From Paenarthrobacter ilicis (GTDB lineage Bacteria; Actinomycetota; Actinomycetes; Actinomycetales; Micrococcaceae): DNA of 64,000 nucleotides. The notes beneath the pieces are model-generated. The model was not told the origin of the DNA. It saw only the letters and a program-made list of their open reading frames with translations, and made no database searches. Position 1 is the first letter of the stretch. Each line of letters starts with the position of its first letter. The stretch lies in the NCBI RefSeq assembly GCF_016907545.1, contig NZ_JAFBCD010000001.1, positions 3,348,001 through 3,412,000 of the forward strand, written 5' to 3'. The translations under genes were made by a program, and so were the position numbers. This document shows, piece by piece, positions 45,605-54,155 of the stretch.

Positions 45605-47326
45605 TTAGCGTCCGCGACGCTCGTTCGAGGCCGGAGCAGATGCACGGCGCGGGCCGCTGCGTACCGGACGACCTGCGCCCGAGCCACCGCGACCGGAGTT
45701 GCCGGAAGCACCTGAACCGTAAGATCCGCCGGACGTAGCGCCCGTAGCGGAGGACCATACGGCCTTGTTCCCGCCCGTACGCGTCGAGGTGGTGGATGCC
45801 GTACGCGGAGCCGAAGCTGAGCGCTGGCCGGTAGCCGGTCGACCGCTGCGGCCGTTCTGGCCCTGCGAGCCGGGAACGTCGTTGCGGTGCGTGGCACCCG
45901 ACTTGCCGCGACCGCGTGAGCTGCGGGCGACGTCGTCGTTCATTGCTGCCCGGCGATCGGCACGGTTGGTGTCCGTGCGAACCGGCTCAGCAGCAACCTT
46001 GCCGCGTCCGTTGCGACCGCCACGCCCACCAGCGGTGGGTGCGCCCTGGGTTGAACGCCGGGCGCGCTTGCGCTGTGCGTTGGCGCCGGTGGAAGTGCCG
46101 CCACCCTGCGGTGCCTTGGCTGCGAGGAGCGCGGCACGGGTTCGGGGATCGACCTTGTCCGCGATGTCGCCAACCAGGTCGGCAACCAACGGTGAGTTGG
46201 CCGTCACGCGTTCAAACGAAACGTCAACGCCGGCAGCCTTCATGAGCTTCTTGACGTCGCTCTGCTGCTCAGGGAGGGTCAGCGTGACCACGGTGCCATC
46301 GGAACCTGCGCGGGCCGTACGGCCTGAGCGGTGCAGGTATGCCTTGTGCTCTGTGGGCGGGTCCACGTGGATGACGAGTTCGACGTCGTCAACGTGCACG
46401 CCGCGGGCTGCGACGTCGGTGGCTACCAGGACGCGGACGTCACCGTTGGAGAACTCGGCAAGGTTGCGGTCGCGGGCGTTCTGCGACAGGTTGCCGTGAA
46501 GGTCAACGGCGGGGATGCCGGCGTCCGTGAGGGTCTTGGCAAGCTTGCGGGCGTGGTGCTTGGTCCGCATGAAGAGGACGCGGCGGCTGGCGCCGGAGGC
46601 CAGTTCAACAATGAGCTGCTTCTTGACGGTCTGGTCGTTGACCACCAGGACGTGGTGTTCCATGGTGGTGACAGCGGCCTGGGGATCGTCCACGGAGTGC
46701 GTCAGCGGGTTGGACAGGTAACGGTTGACCAGCTTGTCAACACCGTTGTCCAACGTGGCGGAGAAGAGGAGACGCTGACCCTGGGTGGGGGTCATGTCCA
46801 TGAGCTTCTTGACCACGGGGAGGAACCCGAGGTCGGCCATGTGGTCTGCCTCGTCCAGCACGGTGACCTCAACGGCTTCGAGGGTCAGGATGCGCTGGCG
46901 GATCAGGTCTTCCAGGCGGCCCGGGCAGGCGATGACGATGTCGACGCCGGCGCGCAGCGCCTTTTCCTGGCGTGCCTGGGAGATGCCGCCGTAGATGACC
47001 GTGGTGTTCAGGCCCATGGCCTTGGCCAGCGGCTCGATGGTGGCGTTGATCTGGGTTGCGAGTTCACGCGTCGGTGCAAGGACCAGGCCCATGGGGCGGC
47101 CCGGCTTGCGGAAGTGCTTTGCTTCGCGCTCGGCCAAGCGGGCCACCAGCGGGATGGCGAAAGCAATGGTCTTGCCGGAACCGGTGCGGCCACGGCCCAG
47201 GACGTCGCGGCCTGCGAGCGTGTCCGGGAGGGTCTTCACCTGGATGGGGAATGCCTCTTCGATGCCATCTGCGGCGAGGGATTCAGCAATGGCCTTGGGC
47301 GTGCCAAGGGCAGCAAAAGTAGTCAT
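45605..47326 (-). CDS. DEAD-box RNA helicase
   Basis: 573 residues from ATG 47326. Motifs: Q motif FPIQVKTLPDTL, Walker A GRTGSGKT, PTRELA, VLDEADHMADLGF, SATL, and in the second RecA domain VATDVAARGVHV and HRSGRTARAG. The last 170 residues are a basic, Gly/Arg/Ser-rich tail that binds RNA non-specifically. RhlE/CsdA-type helicases act in ribosome assembly and cold adaptation. A long leader (about 230 nt) precedes it. Confidence 0.93.
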   Translation of the reverse strand: MTTFAALGTPKAIAESLAADGIEEAFPIQVKTLPDTLAGRDVLGRGRTGSGKTIAFAIPLVARLAEREAKHFRKPGRPMGLVLAPTRELATQINATIEPLAKAMGLNTTVIYGGISQARQEKALRAGVDIVIACPGRLEDLIRQRILTLEAVEVTVLDEADHMADLGFLPVVKKLMDMTPTQGQRLLFSATLDNGVDKLVNRYLSNPLTHSVDDPQAAVTTMEHHVLVVNDQTVKKQLIVELASGASRRVLFMRTKHHARKLAKTLTDAGIPAVDLHGNLSQNARDRNLAEFSNGDVRVLVATDVAARGVHVDDVELVIHVDPPTEHKAYLHRSGRTARAGSDGTVVTLTLPEQQSDVKKLMKAAGVDVSFERVTANSPLVADLVGDIADKVDPRTRAALLAAKAPQGGGTSTGANAQRKRARRSTQGAPTAGGRGGRNGRGKVAAEPVRTDTNRADRRAAMNDDVARSSRGRGKSGATHRNDVPGSQGQNGRSGRPATGQRSASAPRTASTTSTRTGGNKAVWSSATGATSGGSYGSGASGNSGRGGSGAGRPVRSGPRRASAPASNERRGR

Positions 47327-47612
47327 GTACTTAAATGTCTTTCGGGCGGTGTCCACAATCGGACATCGGCCCCCGACGCCGGTTGGGCCAGGGGTTCGCC
47401 GAGGAAAATTCAGGTGGTCTACCGATTCGCTTCAACAGCGGTGGCCGGGACCAAATGGAACGCGTTCATCGACGCAGGATGTGCCTCTCACATGAAAACT
47501 GCCCTGTCGCGTAGCCTGTCGGGCCACCTGCTTCAGGGCGTCACTGCACATCAAGTAAGCCCATCTTAGCAGTATCCGGGCGCGGGCCCTGCATCGGGGC
47601 TGGCCAGGCCCG
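47327..47612 (-). promoter_or_regulatory. Long 5' leader and extended -10 promoter of the DEAD-box gene
   Basis: No gene is seen here. On the minus strand TGCTAAGAT at 47563-47571 is a good extended -10; initiation near 47556 would give a leader of about 230 nt, as is common for cold-regulated helicase mRNAs. No -35 hexamer is obvious. Confidence 0.45.
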
Positions 47613-47677
47613 CGTTGCGAGGCCCGCTTTGCGCGACTCAGGGTCGCTAAAACGTGCAGAGCGGGCCCCACAACGTG
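47613..47677. repeat. Palindromic element, family B copy 3
   Basis: CGTTGCGAGGCCCGCTTTGC pairs with GCAGAGCGGGCCCCACAACG around a loop of about 26 nt. It ends at the base next to the stop codon of the MFS gene. Confidence 0.8.
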
Positions 47678-49081
47678 TCAGGTGTGGTGCGTCAGCTCGG
47701 GTTGCGCGTCCGGGGCTGCGCGCCGGGCATCGGACTCGACACTGCGGGCGGCCACCCTGGGCGCCATCACCACTCCTACGACGGCGATCACTGCGGTCAG
47801 CGCGAAAACGGCAGCGAAGGGGCTGGCCGCAAACGCTGCGAAGACCAAGCCCGTGGCCGCCAGAGAAAGCGCCCCGCCCAGGGAGTCGGAGATGGACATG
47901 GCCGCGCTGTTGAAGCCCTGGTTCTCCTCGGTGGACAAAGCCAGCGTCATCACCGAGAGCCTCGGGTACATCAGTCCCATCCCGCCACCGGCGAGGATCC
48001 ACCCGGCAATGGCAACGGCCGCGGGCAGGGCAAACGCCGCAGTGACCAGTGTTGAGATGATCGCCACCAGGACCAGCATGGCGCCGATCCTGATTGCCAG
48101 ATCGTCGGCCAGCCGCGACCCCAACTTGCCTTGGATGGCTGACGCGCCGGCCCAGGCGAGCGCAGCGCCGGTGAGGGTCAGGCCGGCGAACGTCGGCGTG
48201 AAGGCGTAACGCTCAGTCAGCAAGTAGGGCAGGTACACCTCCGCGCCGAAGAACGCGGCAGACGCCAGCCCGCGGACCAGGATCACGCTGGGAAGCCCAC
48301 GCTTGGCCGTGAGGGTTCCGCGTGGAACCAGCGGACGGAACGCCACCAGAGCCAGGACAAGCGCGACGACGGCAAGCACCCCGCCCACTCCCGGCACCTC
48401 TGCGGAGAGGTTCAGCCCCAGGACGGCTAGGGCGGCAAGTGCGGCCCAGCCCATTCGGCCGAAGGCCCAGGGGACAGGTTCCGCGGGAGGCCGCGTATCC
48501 ATCCCGCGCACTGCCGGAACCACCATCAGCAGCGCGGGAATGACCAGGCCCACCACGCCAAGGAAGACCCAGTGCCAGCTGCTGACCTGGGCAACAACGC
48601 CGGCGGCGAACGGGCCCACCAGGGAAGGAACCACCCAGGACGCGGCGAAGGCGGCAAAGATCTTGGGGTGCAGGGCCGCGGGATATACCCGGGCTACCAG
48701 CACGTAGAGGGCTACGGTCATCGCTCCGCCGCCAAGGCCCTGCACCAGCCGCCCCAGGACCAGCATCTCCATGGTTTCTGCGGTTCCCGCAATCAGCAGG
48801 CCCAGCACGAACAGTGCCACCGACGTGTACAGCGGTGCGGCGGGCCCCCGCCTGTCCGACCAGTTTCCGGCGCCCACCATGCCGATCACGCCCGTTGCCA
48901 ATGGCCCAGCGAAGGCCAGCGCGTAGAGGCTGGCTCCATCCAGGTCGCGGCTGACCAGGGGCATGATGGTTGTCACCGCGAGGGATTCGAAGGCGCTGAG
49001 GAACACCAGCGCGCAGGCACCCACGGTGGCCAGCAGGTATGGACGGCGCAGTATGCCGGCCGTTGAGGTGTCAGAGGTCAT
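47678..49081 (-). CDS. MFS drug-type exporter under SoxR control
   Basis: 467 residues with 12-14 membrane helices and MFS motifs (NWSDRRGPAAPLY loop, GRLVQGLGGGAMTVALYV). Divergent from soxR with a SoxR box between; by analogy with Streptomyces and Pseudomonas it probably exports redox-active compounds. The -10 lies 7 nt from the ATG, so its mRNA should be leaderless. Confidence 0.88.
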   Translation of the reverse strand: MTSDTSTAGILRRPYLLATVGACALVFLSAFESLAVTTIMPLVSRDLDGASLYALAFAGPLATGVIGMVGAGNWSDRRGPAAPLYTSVALFVLGLLIAGTAETMEMLVLGRLVQGLGGGAMTVALYVLVARVYPAALHPKIFAAFAASWVVPSLVGPFAAGVVAQVSSWHWVFLGVVGLVIPALLMVVPAVRGMDTRPPAEPVPWAFGRMGWAALAALAVLGLNLSAEVPGVGGVLAVVALVLALVAFRPLVPRGTLTAKRGLPSVILVRGLASAAFFGAEVYLPYLLTERYAFTPTFAGLTLTGAALAWAGASAIQGKLGSRLADDLAIRIGAMLVLVAIISTLVTAAFALPAAVAIAGWILAGGGMGLMYPRLSVMTLALSTEENQGFNSAAMSISDSLGGALSLAATGLVFAAFAASPFAAVFALTAVIAVVGVVMAPRVAARSVESDARRAAPDAQPELTHHT

Positions 49082-49088
49082 GGACGCC

Positions 49089-49119
49089 AGCCTAGAACCT
49101 CAACTAATGTTGAGGTCAA
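49089..49119 (-). promoter_or_regulatory. SoxR box and MFS promoter
   Basis: The dyad ACCTCAACTAATGTTGAGGT (49097-49116) lies between TTGACC (-35, 49119-49114) and TAGGCT (-10, 49094-49089) on the minus strand, with the 19-bp spacer typical of MerR-family activation. Confidence 0.85.
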
Positions 49120-49147
49120 TCCATCACCCCGCGACGGAAGCGAACCC

Positions 49148-49621
49148 ATGCAACAGGCCACAACGCACCGGCCGCTCACCATCGGTGAGCTGTCCGAGCG
49201 CAGTGGAGTATCGGCTTCGGCCCTTCACTTCTACGAACGCAACGGGCTCATCGAAGCCGAGCGGACAGCGGGCAACCAGCGGCGGTACCGGCGCGACACA
49301 CTGCGGCGCGTCGCGTTCATCAAGACCTCGCAGCGGGTGGGCCTCCCCCTGAAGGACATCCGGGAGGCGCTGGACTCGTTGCCGGACGGCCGGACTCCCA
49401 CCAAGCGCGACTGGGCCAAACTGTCGTTGAGGTGGCGCGAGGAGTTGGACCAGCGGATCGCAGCCCTCCAACACCTGCGCAACGATCTGGACGGATGCAT
49501 CGGCTGCGGCTGCCTGAGCCTGAAGTCTTGCACGCTGCAGAACCCGTCGGACGAGCTTGGCGCGTCCGGGGCGGGAGCGCAGCGCTGGAGTTTGCCGAAC
49601 CAGCAACAGCCGTTGCCTTGA
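49148..49621 (+). CDS. soxR: Redox-sensing transcriptional activator SoxR
   Basis: 157 residues. MerR-type HTH (LTIGELSERSGVSASALHFYERNGL), dimerisation helix, and CIGCGCLSLKSC with C117, C120, C122 and C128 for the 2Fe-2S cluster. Responds to redox-active compounds by activating the divergent MFS gene through the box at 49097-49116. No soxS is expected in actinobacteria. Confidence 0.95.
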   Translation: MQQATTHRPLTIGELSERSGVSASALHFYERNGLIEAERTAGNQRRYRRDTLRRVAFIKTSQRVGLPLKDIREALDSLPDGRTPTKRDWAKLSLRWREELDQRIAALQHLRNDLDGCIGCGCLSLKSCTLQNPSDELGASGAGAQRWSLPNQQQPLP

Positions 49622-49648
49622 GCGCGCTCCACACGGCACGCTTGGCGT

Positions 49649-50362
49649 ATGACTGAAAACCCGCGCGACGCCGGAACTCACCAGCACGGCGAACACACCC
49701 ATGGTGGTGCCCAACAGACCGGACTCAACCTCCACGAGGACGCGGACAATGCCGTGGACATGTGGGATGGCATGTACCGGGAACGGGCCAGGATCTGGAG
49801 CGGGAAACCCAACCCGCAGTTGGTTGCCGAGGTCACTGGACTGAAGCCGGGAACGGCGCTGGATCTGGGCTCCGGGGAGGGCGGGGACGCCCTCTGGTTG
49901 GCAGCGCAAGGGTGGACCGTCACCGCATTGGACGTGTCCGCCGTCGCGCTTGAACGGGCAGCAGCCCATGCCGCGGAAACGGAGTACGCGGGCCGGATCA
50001 CCTGGCAGCAGCAGGACCTCACGGAGTGGGATCCGGAGCCTGAATTTGATCTGGTGTCATCCCATTTCCTGCACTCCCCGCTGTTGCCTTGGCAGGATTC
50101 TGCAGTGAAAGCCGCAGCAGCCGTGGCTCCCGGAGGGACGCTGTTGATCGTTGGGCACCACCCCCAAGGACTGCCGGAGTGGAGCCGCCACCACGATTCC
50201 GGCATGCTCTTCACCCCGGAGCAATTGGCCCATGAGCTGCAGCTGGAGGCCGGGCAGTGGTCAGTTGAGGTCCTCACGGATCGGGCGCGGACTGTTGATG
50301 GCCACAACGGCGAGTCAGGCACCACCGTGGACGCTGTCCTGCGGGCCACGAAGCACGCCTAG
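49649..50362 (+). CDS. SAM-dependent methyltransferase, class I
   Basis: 237 residues. ALDLGSGEGGDALWLA is motif I, and the order of strands to VLRATKHA fits a Methyltransf_25/11 domain. A His-rich N-terminal stretch (HQHGEHTHGG) may bind metal. The substrate is unknown; position next to soxR does not prove a shared role. Ends overlap the convergent Lrp gene by 4 bp. Confidence 0.87.
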   Translation: MTENPRDAGTHQHGEHTHGGAQQTGLNLHEDADNAVDMWDGMYRERARIWSGKPNPQLVAEVTGLKPGTALDLGSGEGGDALWLAAQGWTVTALDVSAVALERAAAHAAETEYAGRITWQQQDLTEWDPEPEFDLVSSHFLHSPLLPWQDSAVKAAAAVAPGGTLLIVGHHPQGLPEWSRHHDSGMLFTPEQLAHELQLEAGQWSVEVLTDRARTVDGHNGESGTTVDAVLRATKHA

Positions 50363-51396
50363 ACGCCGGCCGGCAGGAGCTCACTGTAGGGAGGGAACAC
50401 CGTTCCGGTGGCGGTCGAGTCCGGGTTCAGCATCCAGCCCACCCGTTTGGCGGTATTGAGCATCACGACGCTCTCCACCAGCTCTATCCCCGGAATGCGC
50501 TGCTGGAGCAGCAACTCCATGTCCATGACTTCGGCCAGGGTCCGGAGCCACATGATCATGGTGAAGTTGGTGCGGCCGGTGGTGGAGGCGGAGAAGCGGA
50601 CGTTCCGGATGGATCGCGACTCGGTGGCTGCTGCCTCGTGCTGGCCGGCCGGAACATTCGCGAACCATTGGACAGTCACGGGAAAGCCGGAGAACTGCTG
50701 GGCAACTTCGCACCGGAAGGACAGCATGCGGCTGGCCAGGACACGCGTCAACTGCCTTTGCACAGTGGCCGGGTTGCGCCCCAGGGATCGGGCGATCTCT
50801 GCAGCGGTGGCCCTGCCATCGCGGGCCAGGAACGGGATGAGCGCCAAGTGGCTGTCGGGGAGCGGGACCACCATGCCGTCCGGCGACGACGGGCTGGTTG
50901 ACTCAGGTCCCGCGAGCGCCCTGAGTGCCTGCTGCTCCGCTTTGGTGAGGACATTCAACCGCCAGGCGTAGCCACTGGTGTGGATTCGGGTACAGAGCGC
51001 CGTTTGGTACTTGGTCAGTCCCCGGATGTCCTTAAGCTTCGGCAACACGTGGTTGCTGAATTGGTCCAGGTCCTGGGTGATCACAGTCAGCGTGAGGTCG
51101 CGGTTGCTGGCGGCCTCCTCCACGGTGATGACTTCGGGCAGCTTGGAGACGGCAGAGATGACGTCCGGCCTCAGGTGCATTTCGCAGTCGAGGTCCACCA
51201 TGGCCAGGCACATGTCCTTGGGATCCCCCATGAGGTGGGCAGTGGTCCAGACGGAGCCCGAGGCCCGCAAACGGTCCCACCGCGAAGCCAGGGTGGTGGC
51301 GTGGGCGCCCAGGACGTCGCCGGCATCCGACCAGCTGATCCGGGGCGCGATCTGCAGAGCGTTGATGAGTCGCAGGTCTTCTTCGCTGAGCTCCAT
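50359..51396 (-). CDS. Lrp/AsnC regulator with two HTH-RAM modules
   Basis: 345 residues with two Lrp-like units: HTH 1 (SEEDLRLINALQIAPRISWSDAGDVLG) plus RAM-like domain, and HTH 2 (LIPFLARDGRATAAEIARSLGRNPATVQRQLTRV) plus a second effector domain. Tandem Lrp proteins are typical of actinobacteria. It is divergent from the M20 amidohydrolase/MHS transporter pair and likely regulates it in response to an amino acid or an acyl amino acid. Confidence 0.9.
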   Translation of the reverse strand: MELSEEDLRLINALQIAPRISWSDAGDVLGAHATTLASRWDRLRASGSVWTTAHLMGDPKDMCLAMVDLDCEMHLRPDVISAVSKLPEVITVEEAASNRDLTLTVITQDLDQFSNHVLPKLKDIRGLTKYQTALCTRIHTSGYAWRLNVLTKAEQQALRALAGPESTSPSSPDGMVVPLPDSHLALIPFLARDGRATAAEIARSLGRNPATVQRQLTRVLASRMLSFRCEVAQQFSGFPVTVQWFANVPAGQHEAAATESRSIRNVRFSASTTGRTNFTMIMWLRTLAEVMDMELLLQQRIPGIELVESVVMLNTAKRVGWMLNPDSTATGTVFPPYSELLPAGV

Positions 51397-51400
51397 CTGC

Positions 51401-51446
51401 GAATCATCTCACGAGAAAGTATGATTCCTGCGAATAAACGCTATTC
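51401..51446. promoter_or_regulatory. Lrp-type palindromes in the divergent promoter
   Basis: GAATCAT (51401-51407) pairs with ATGATTC (51421-51427), and GAATAAACGCTATTC (51432-51446) is a 15-bp dyad; both are AT-rich, near the start of the Lrp gene, as expected for autoregulation. Confidence 0.6.
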
Positions 51447-51536
51447 ATTGCATATTTACAGATGTTTTCAAGAATGTGAGTAGCATCACCCCAGAATGGC
51501 AGGAGGAACCTTTACCCGGACTCACCAGGAGAATAA

Positions 51537-52754
51537 ATGACCATCGCCGCTGACGCCAAGGAACTGCGGGAAGACATCGTCCGTCTCCGCCATGACCTCC
51601 ACCGCGAACCGGAGATCGGCTTGCAACTCCCCCGCACCCAGGAGAAGGTACTCAAGGCCCTGGACGGCCTCCCCTACGAGATCACGCTCGGCAAGGAAAC
51701 GACGTCGGTCACCGCAGTCCTGCGCGGCGGCGCCCACCACGATTCTGCCGAGAAGCCCGTAGTGCTGCTGCGTGCGGACATGGACGGCCTCCCCGTGCAG
51801 GAACGCACCGGGGTGGACTACACCTCCCGGGTGGACGGTGCCATGCACGCCTGCGGACACGACCTCCACACCTCCATGCTCGCTGGTGCGGCCACCCTTC
51901 TGGCCGAGCGTCGCGATCAGCTGGCCGGCGATGTCATCCTCATGTTCCAGCCCGGCGAGGAAGGCTTCGACGGTGCCAGCTACATGATCAAGGAAGGTGT
52001 CCTGGACGCCGCAGGCAAACGCGCTGACACCGCCTACGGAATGCACGTATTCTCCGCCCTGGAGCCCCACGGCCAGTTCGTCACCAAGCCGGGCGTCATG
52101 CTCAGCTCCTCTGACGGACTGGTTGTCACCGTGCTGGGCGCGGGCGGCCACGGCTCGGCCCCGCACTCCGCCAAGGACCCCGTCACCGCTGCAGCGGAAA
52201 TGGTCACCGCATTGCAGGTCATGGTCACGCGCCAGTTCAACATGTTCGATCCCGTAGTCCTGACCGTCGGTGTCCTGCATGCTGGAACCAAGCGCAACGT
52301 CATCCCCGAGACCGCCCGCATCGAGGCCACCATCAGGACCTTCTCCGAAGAGTCCCGCCGGAAGATGATGGAAGCAGTACCCAGGCTTCTGCTCGGCATC
52401 GCGGCAGCCCACGGTTTGGAGGCGGATGTGCACTACCAAGAGGAGTACCCCCTCACCATCAACGACGACGACGAAACCACCACCGCGGAAAAGGTCATCG
52501 CCGGAATGTTCGGTGAGTCCCGGCACAGCCGGATGGCAACTCCCCTGAGCGGTTCCGAGGACTTTTCCCGGGTCCTCGCCGAAGTTCCCGGCACGTTTGT
52601 GGGACTCAGTGCCGTCGCCCCCGGCGCCGACCACACCGCGTCGCCGTTCAACCACTCCCCTTACGCCATGTTCGACGACGGCGTCCTCACCGACGGTGCC
52701 GCGCTGTATGCCGAACTCGCCGTGTCCCGCATCGCTGCCCTCGCCGGCAACTGA
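51537..52754 (+). CDS. M20D family amidohydrolase (hippurate/N-acyl amino acid hydrolase type)
   Basis: 405 residues. DMDGLPVQE, HACGHDLHTSML, and GEEGFDGASYMI supply the metal ligands and general acid; SGSEDFSRVLAEVP is the last ligand motif. Such enzymes cleave N-acyl amino acids, indole-3-acetyl amino acids or aminobenzoyl-glutamate. GGAG upstream. The MHS transporter 31 nt downstream likely imports its substrate. Confidence 0.92.
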   Translation: MTIAADAKELREDIVRLRHDLHREPEIGLQLPRTQEKVLKALDGLPYEITLGKETTSVTAVLRGGAHHDSAEKPVVLLRADMDGLPVQERTGVDYTSRVDGAMHACGHDLHTSMLAGAATLLAERRDQLAGDVILMFQPGEEGFDGASYMIKEGVLDAAGKRADTAYGMHVFSALEPHGQFVTKPGVMLSSSDGLVVTVLGAGGHGSAPHSAKDPVTAAAEMVTALQVMVTRQFNMFDPVVLTVGVLHAGTKRNVIPETARIEATIRTFSEESRRKMMEAVPRLLLGIAAAHGLEADVHYQEEYPLTINDDDETTTAEKVIAGMFGESRHSRMATPLSGSEDFSRVLAEVPGTFVGLSAVAPGADHTASPFNHSPYAMFDDGVLTDGAALYAELAVSRIAALAGN

Positions 52755-52785
52755 CTCCCAGCCCGTCCCCTTCTTGGAGAATCAC

Positions 52786-54078
52786 ATGACCACCACCGCA
52801 GGAACGTCCCCGGACGTCAAGGCTCACACCTCGCACAAGCGCACACTGATCGGCACAGGAATCGGCAACGCCGTGGAGTGGTACGACTGGGCCATCTACG
52901 CAACGTTCTCGCCGTTCATTGCCAGCGCACTGTTCAGCCAGGCCGATCCCACCTCGGCCATGCTGTCCACCCTGGCGATCTTCGCTGTCGGGTTCGTTGC
53001 CCGGCCGTTCGGCGGATTCGTATTCGGCTGGATCGGCGACAGGGTGGGCCGCAAAACGTCCATGACCGTGGCCGTGGCGCTCGCCGCGGTTGGCAGCCTC
53101 CTGATCGGCATCGCCCCGACCTTCGCCGCGGTGGGCGCCTTCGCGTCGGTGATGCTCCTGGTGGCCCGCCTCATCCAGGGCCTGGCGCACGGTGGTGAGT
53201 TGCCGTCGTCGCAAACGTATTTGTCAGAGATGGCACCCAAAGAACACCGCGGTTTCTGGGCAACGCTCATCTACACCTCCGGCACGGCCGGAATCCTGGC
53301 CGGAACGCTGCTGGGCGCCATCCTGACCAATGTCCTGAGCAAGGACGACATGAGCGCCTGGGGTTGGCGCATCCCCTTCCTGATCGGTGGCGCACTGGGT
53401 ATCTACGCCCTGGTGATGCGGGCCAAAATGAAGGAAACGGAGGCATTCGTTGCCGAGAAGCCGAATGAAAACCGCCTTCCCATGTGGCCGCAGATTGTGA
53501 AGTACCGCAAGCAGGCGCTGCAGGTGATCGGCCTGACCGTTGGCCTCACAGTGGTGTACTACATCTGGGGCGTGGTGGCTCCGAGCTATGCTGCCAGCGC
53601 GCTGAAGATGGACCGCGGTGCGGCATTGTGGGCCGGTGTGATCGGCAACGTTGTGTTCATCGCGGCCCTGCCGTTCTGGGGCAAGCTGTCGGACAGGATT
53701 GGCCGCAAGCCCGTGATCATCGCATCCTCCGCCGGCGCCGCGCTCCTGCACTTCCCCATGACCTGGCTGCTGAAGGATTCACCGTGGCAACTGGCAGTGT
53801 CCATGTCCGTGATGCTGTTCTTCATTGCAGGCAGCGCAGCCATTGTTCCCGCTGTTTACGCTGAACTGTTCCCCACCCACATCCGAACCATCGGCGTCGG
53901 AGTTCCCTACTCCATCTGCGTTGCAGCATTCGGTGGCACAGCCCCGTACCTGCAGACGTGGCTTGGCAGCATCGGGCAGGGTTACCTGTTCAACGTGTAT
54001 GCGGTGATCCTGTTGGTGGTGGGCATCGCCTTCGCCTTCTCCATCCCGGAGACCAAGGGCAAGGACCTCACCGTCTAG
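52786..54078 (+). CDS. MHS-type metabolite:H+ symporter (MFS)
   Basis: 430 residues from ATG 52786 (GGAG upstream); the longer open frame overlaps the hydrolase and is rejected. GNAVEWYDWAIYATFSPFIA, GWIGDRVGRKTSM, SYLSEMAPKEHRG-type motif and a PAVYAELFPTHIRTIGV segment mark the MHS subfamily, which imports organic acids and zwitterions. Twelve helices. Confidence 0.92.
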   Translation: MTTTAGTSPDVKAHTSHKRTLIGTGIGNAVEWYDWAIYATFSPFIASALFSQADPTSAMLSTLAIFAVGFVARPFGGFVFGWIGDRVGRKTSMTVAVALAAVGSLLIGIAPTFAAVGAFASVMLLVARLIQGLAHGGELPSSQTYLSEMAPKEHRGFWATLIYTSGTAGILAGTLLGAILTNVLSKDDMSAWGWRIPFLIGGALGIYALVMRAKMKETEAFVAEKPNENRLPMWPQIVKYRKQALQVIGLTVGLTVVYYIWGVVAPSYAASALKMDRGAALWAGVIGNVVFIAALPFWGKLSDRIGRKPVIIASSAGAALLHFPMTWLLKDSPWQLAVSMSVMLFFIAGSAAIVPAVYAELFPTHIRTIGVGVPYSICVAAFGGTAPYLQTWLGSIGQGYLFNVYAVILLVVGIAFAFSIPETKGKDLTV

Positions 54079-54091
54079 CTACTCCGGCTTT

Positions 54092-54155
54092 CGTTGCGAG
54101 GCCCGCTCTGCATCCTTTCCTGGGTTTTTGGGACGCAGAGCGGGCCTCACAACGT
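54092..54155. repeat. Palindromic element, family B copy 4
   Basis: CGTTGCGAGGCCCGCTCTGC (54092-54111) pairs with GCAGAGCGGGCCTCACAACG (54135-54154) around a 23-nt loop containing TTTTTG. It fills the gap between the convergent MHS and CynX-like genes. Confidence 0.85.

Noticed and set aside
52597..52785. 63-residue N-terminal extension of the MHS transporter
   Set aside because: It lies in a shadow frame of the M20 hydrolase gene and lacks transporter features.
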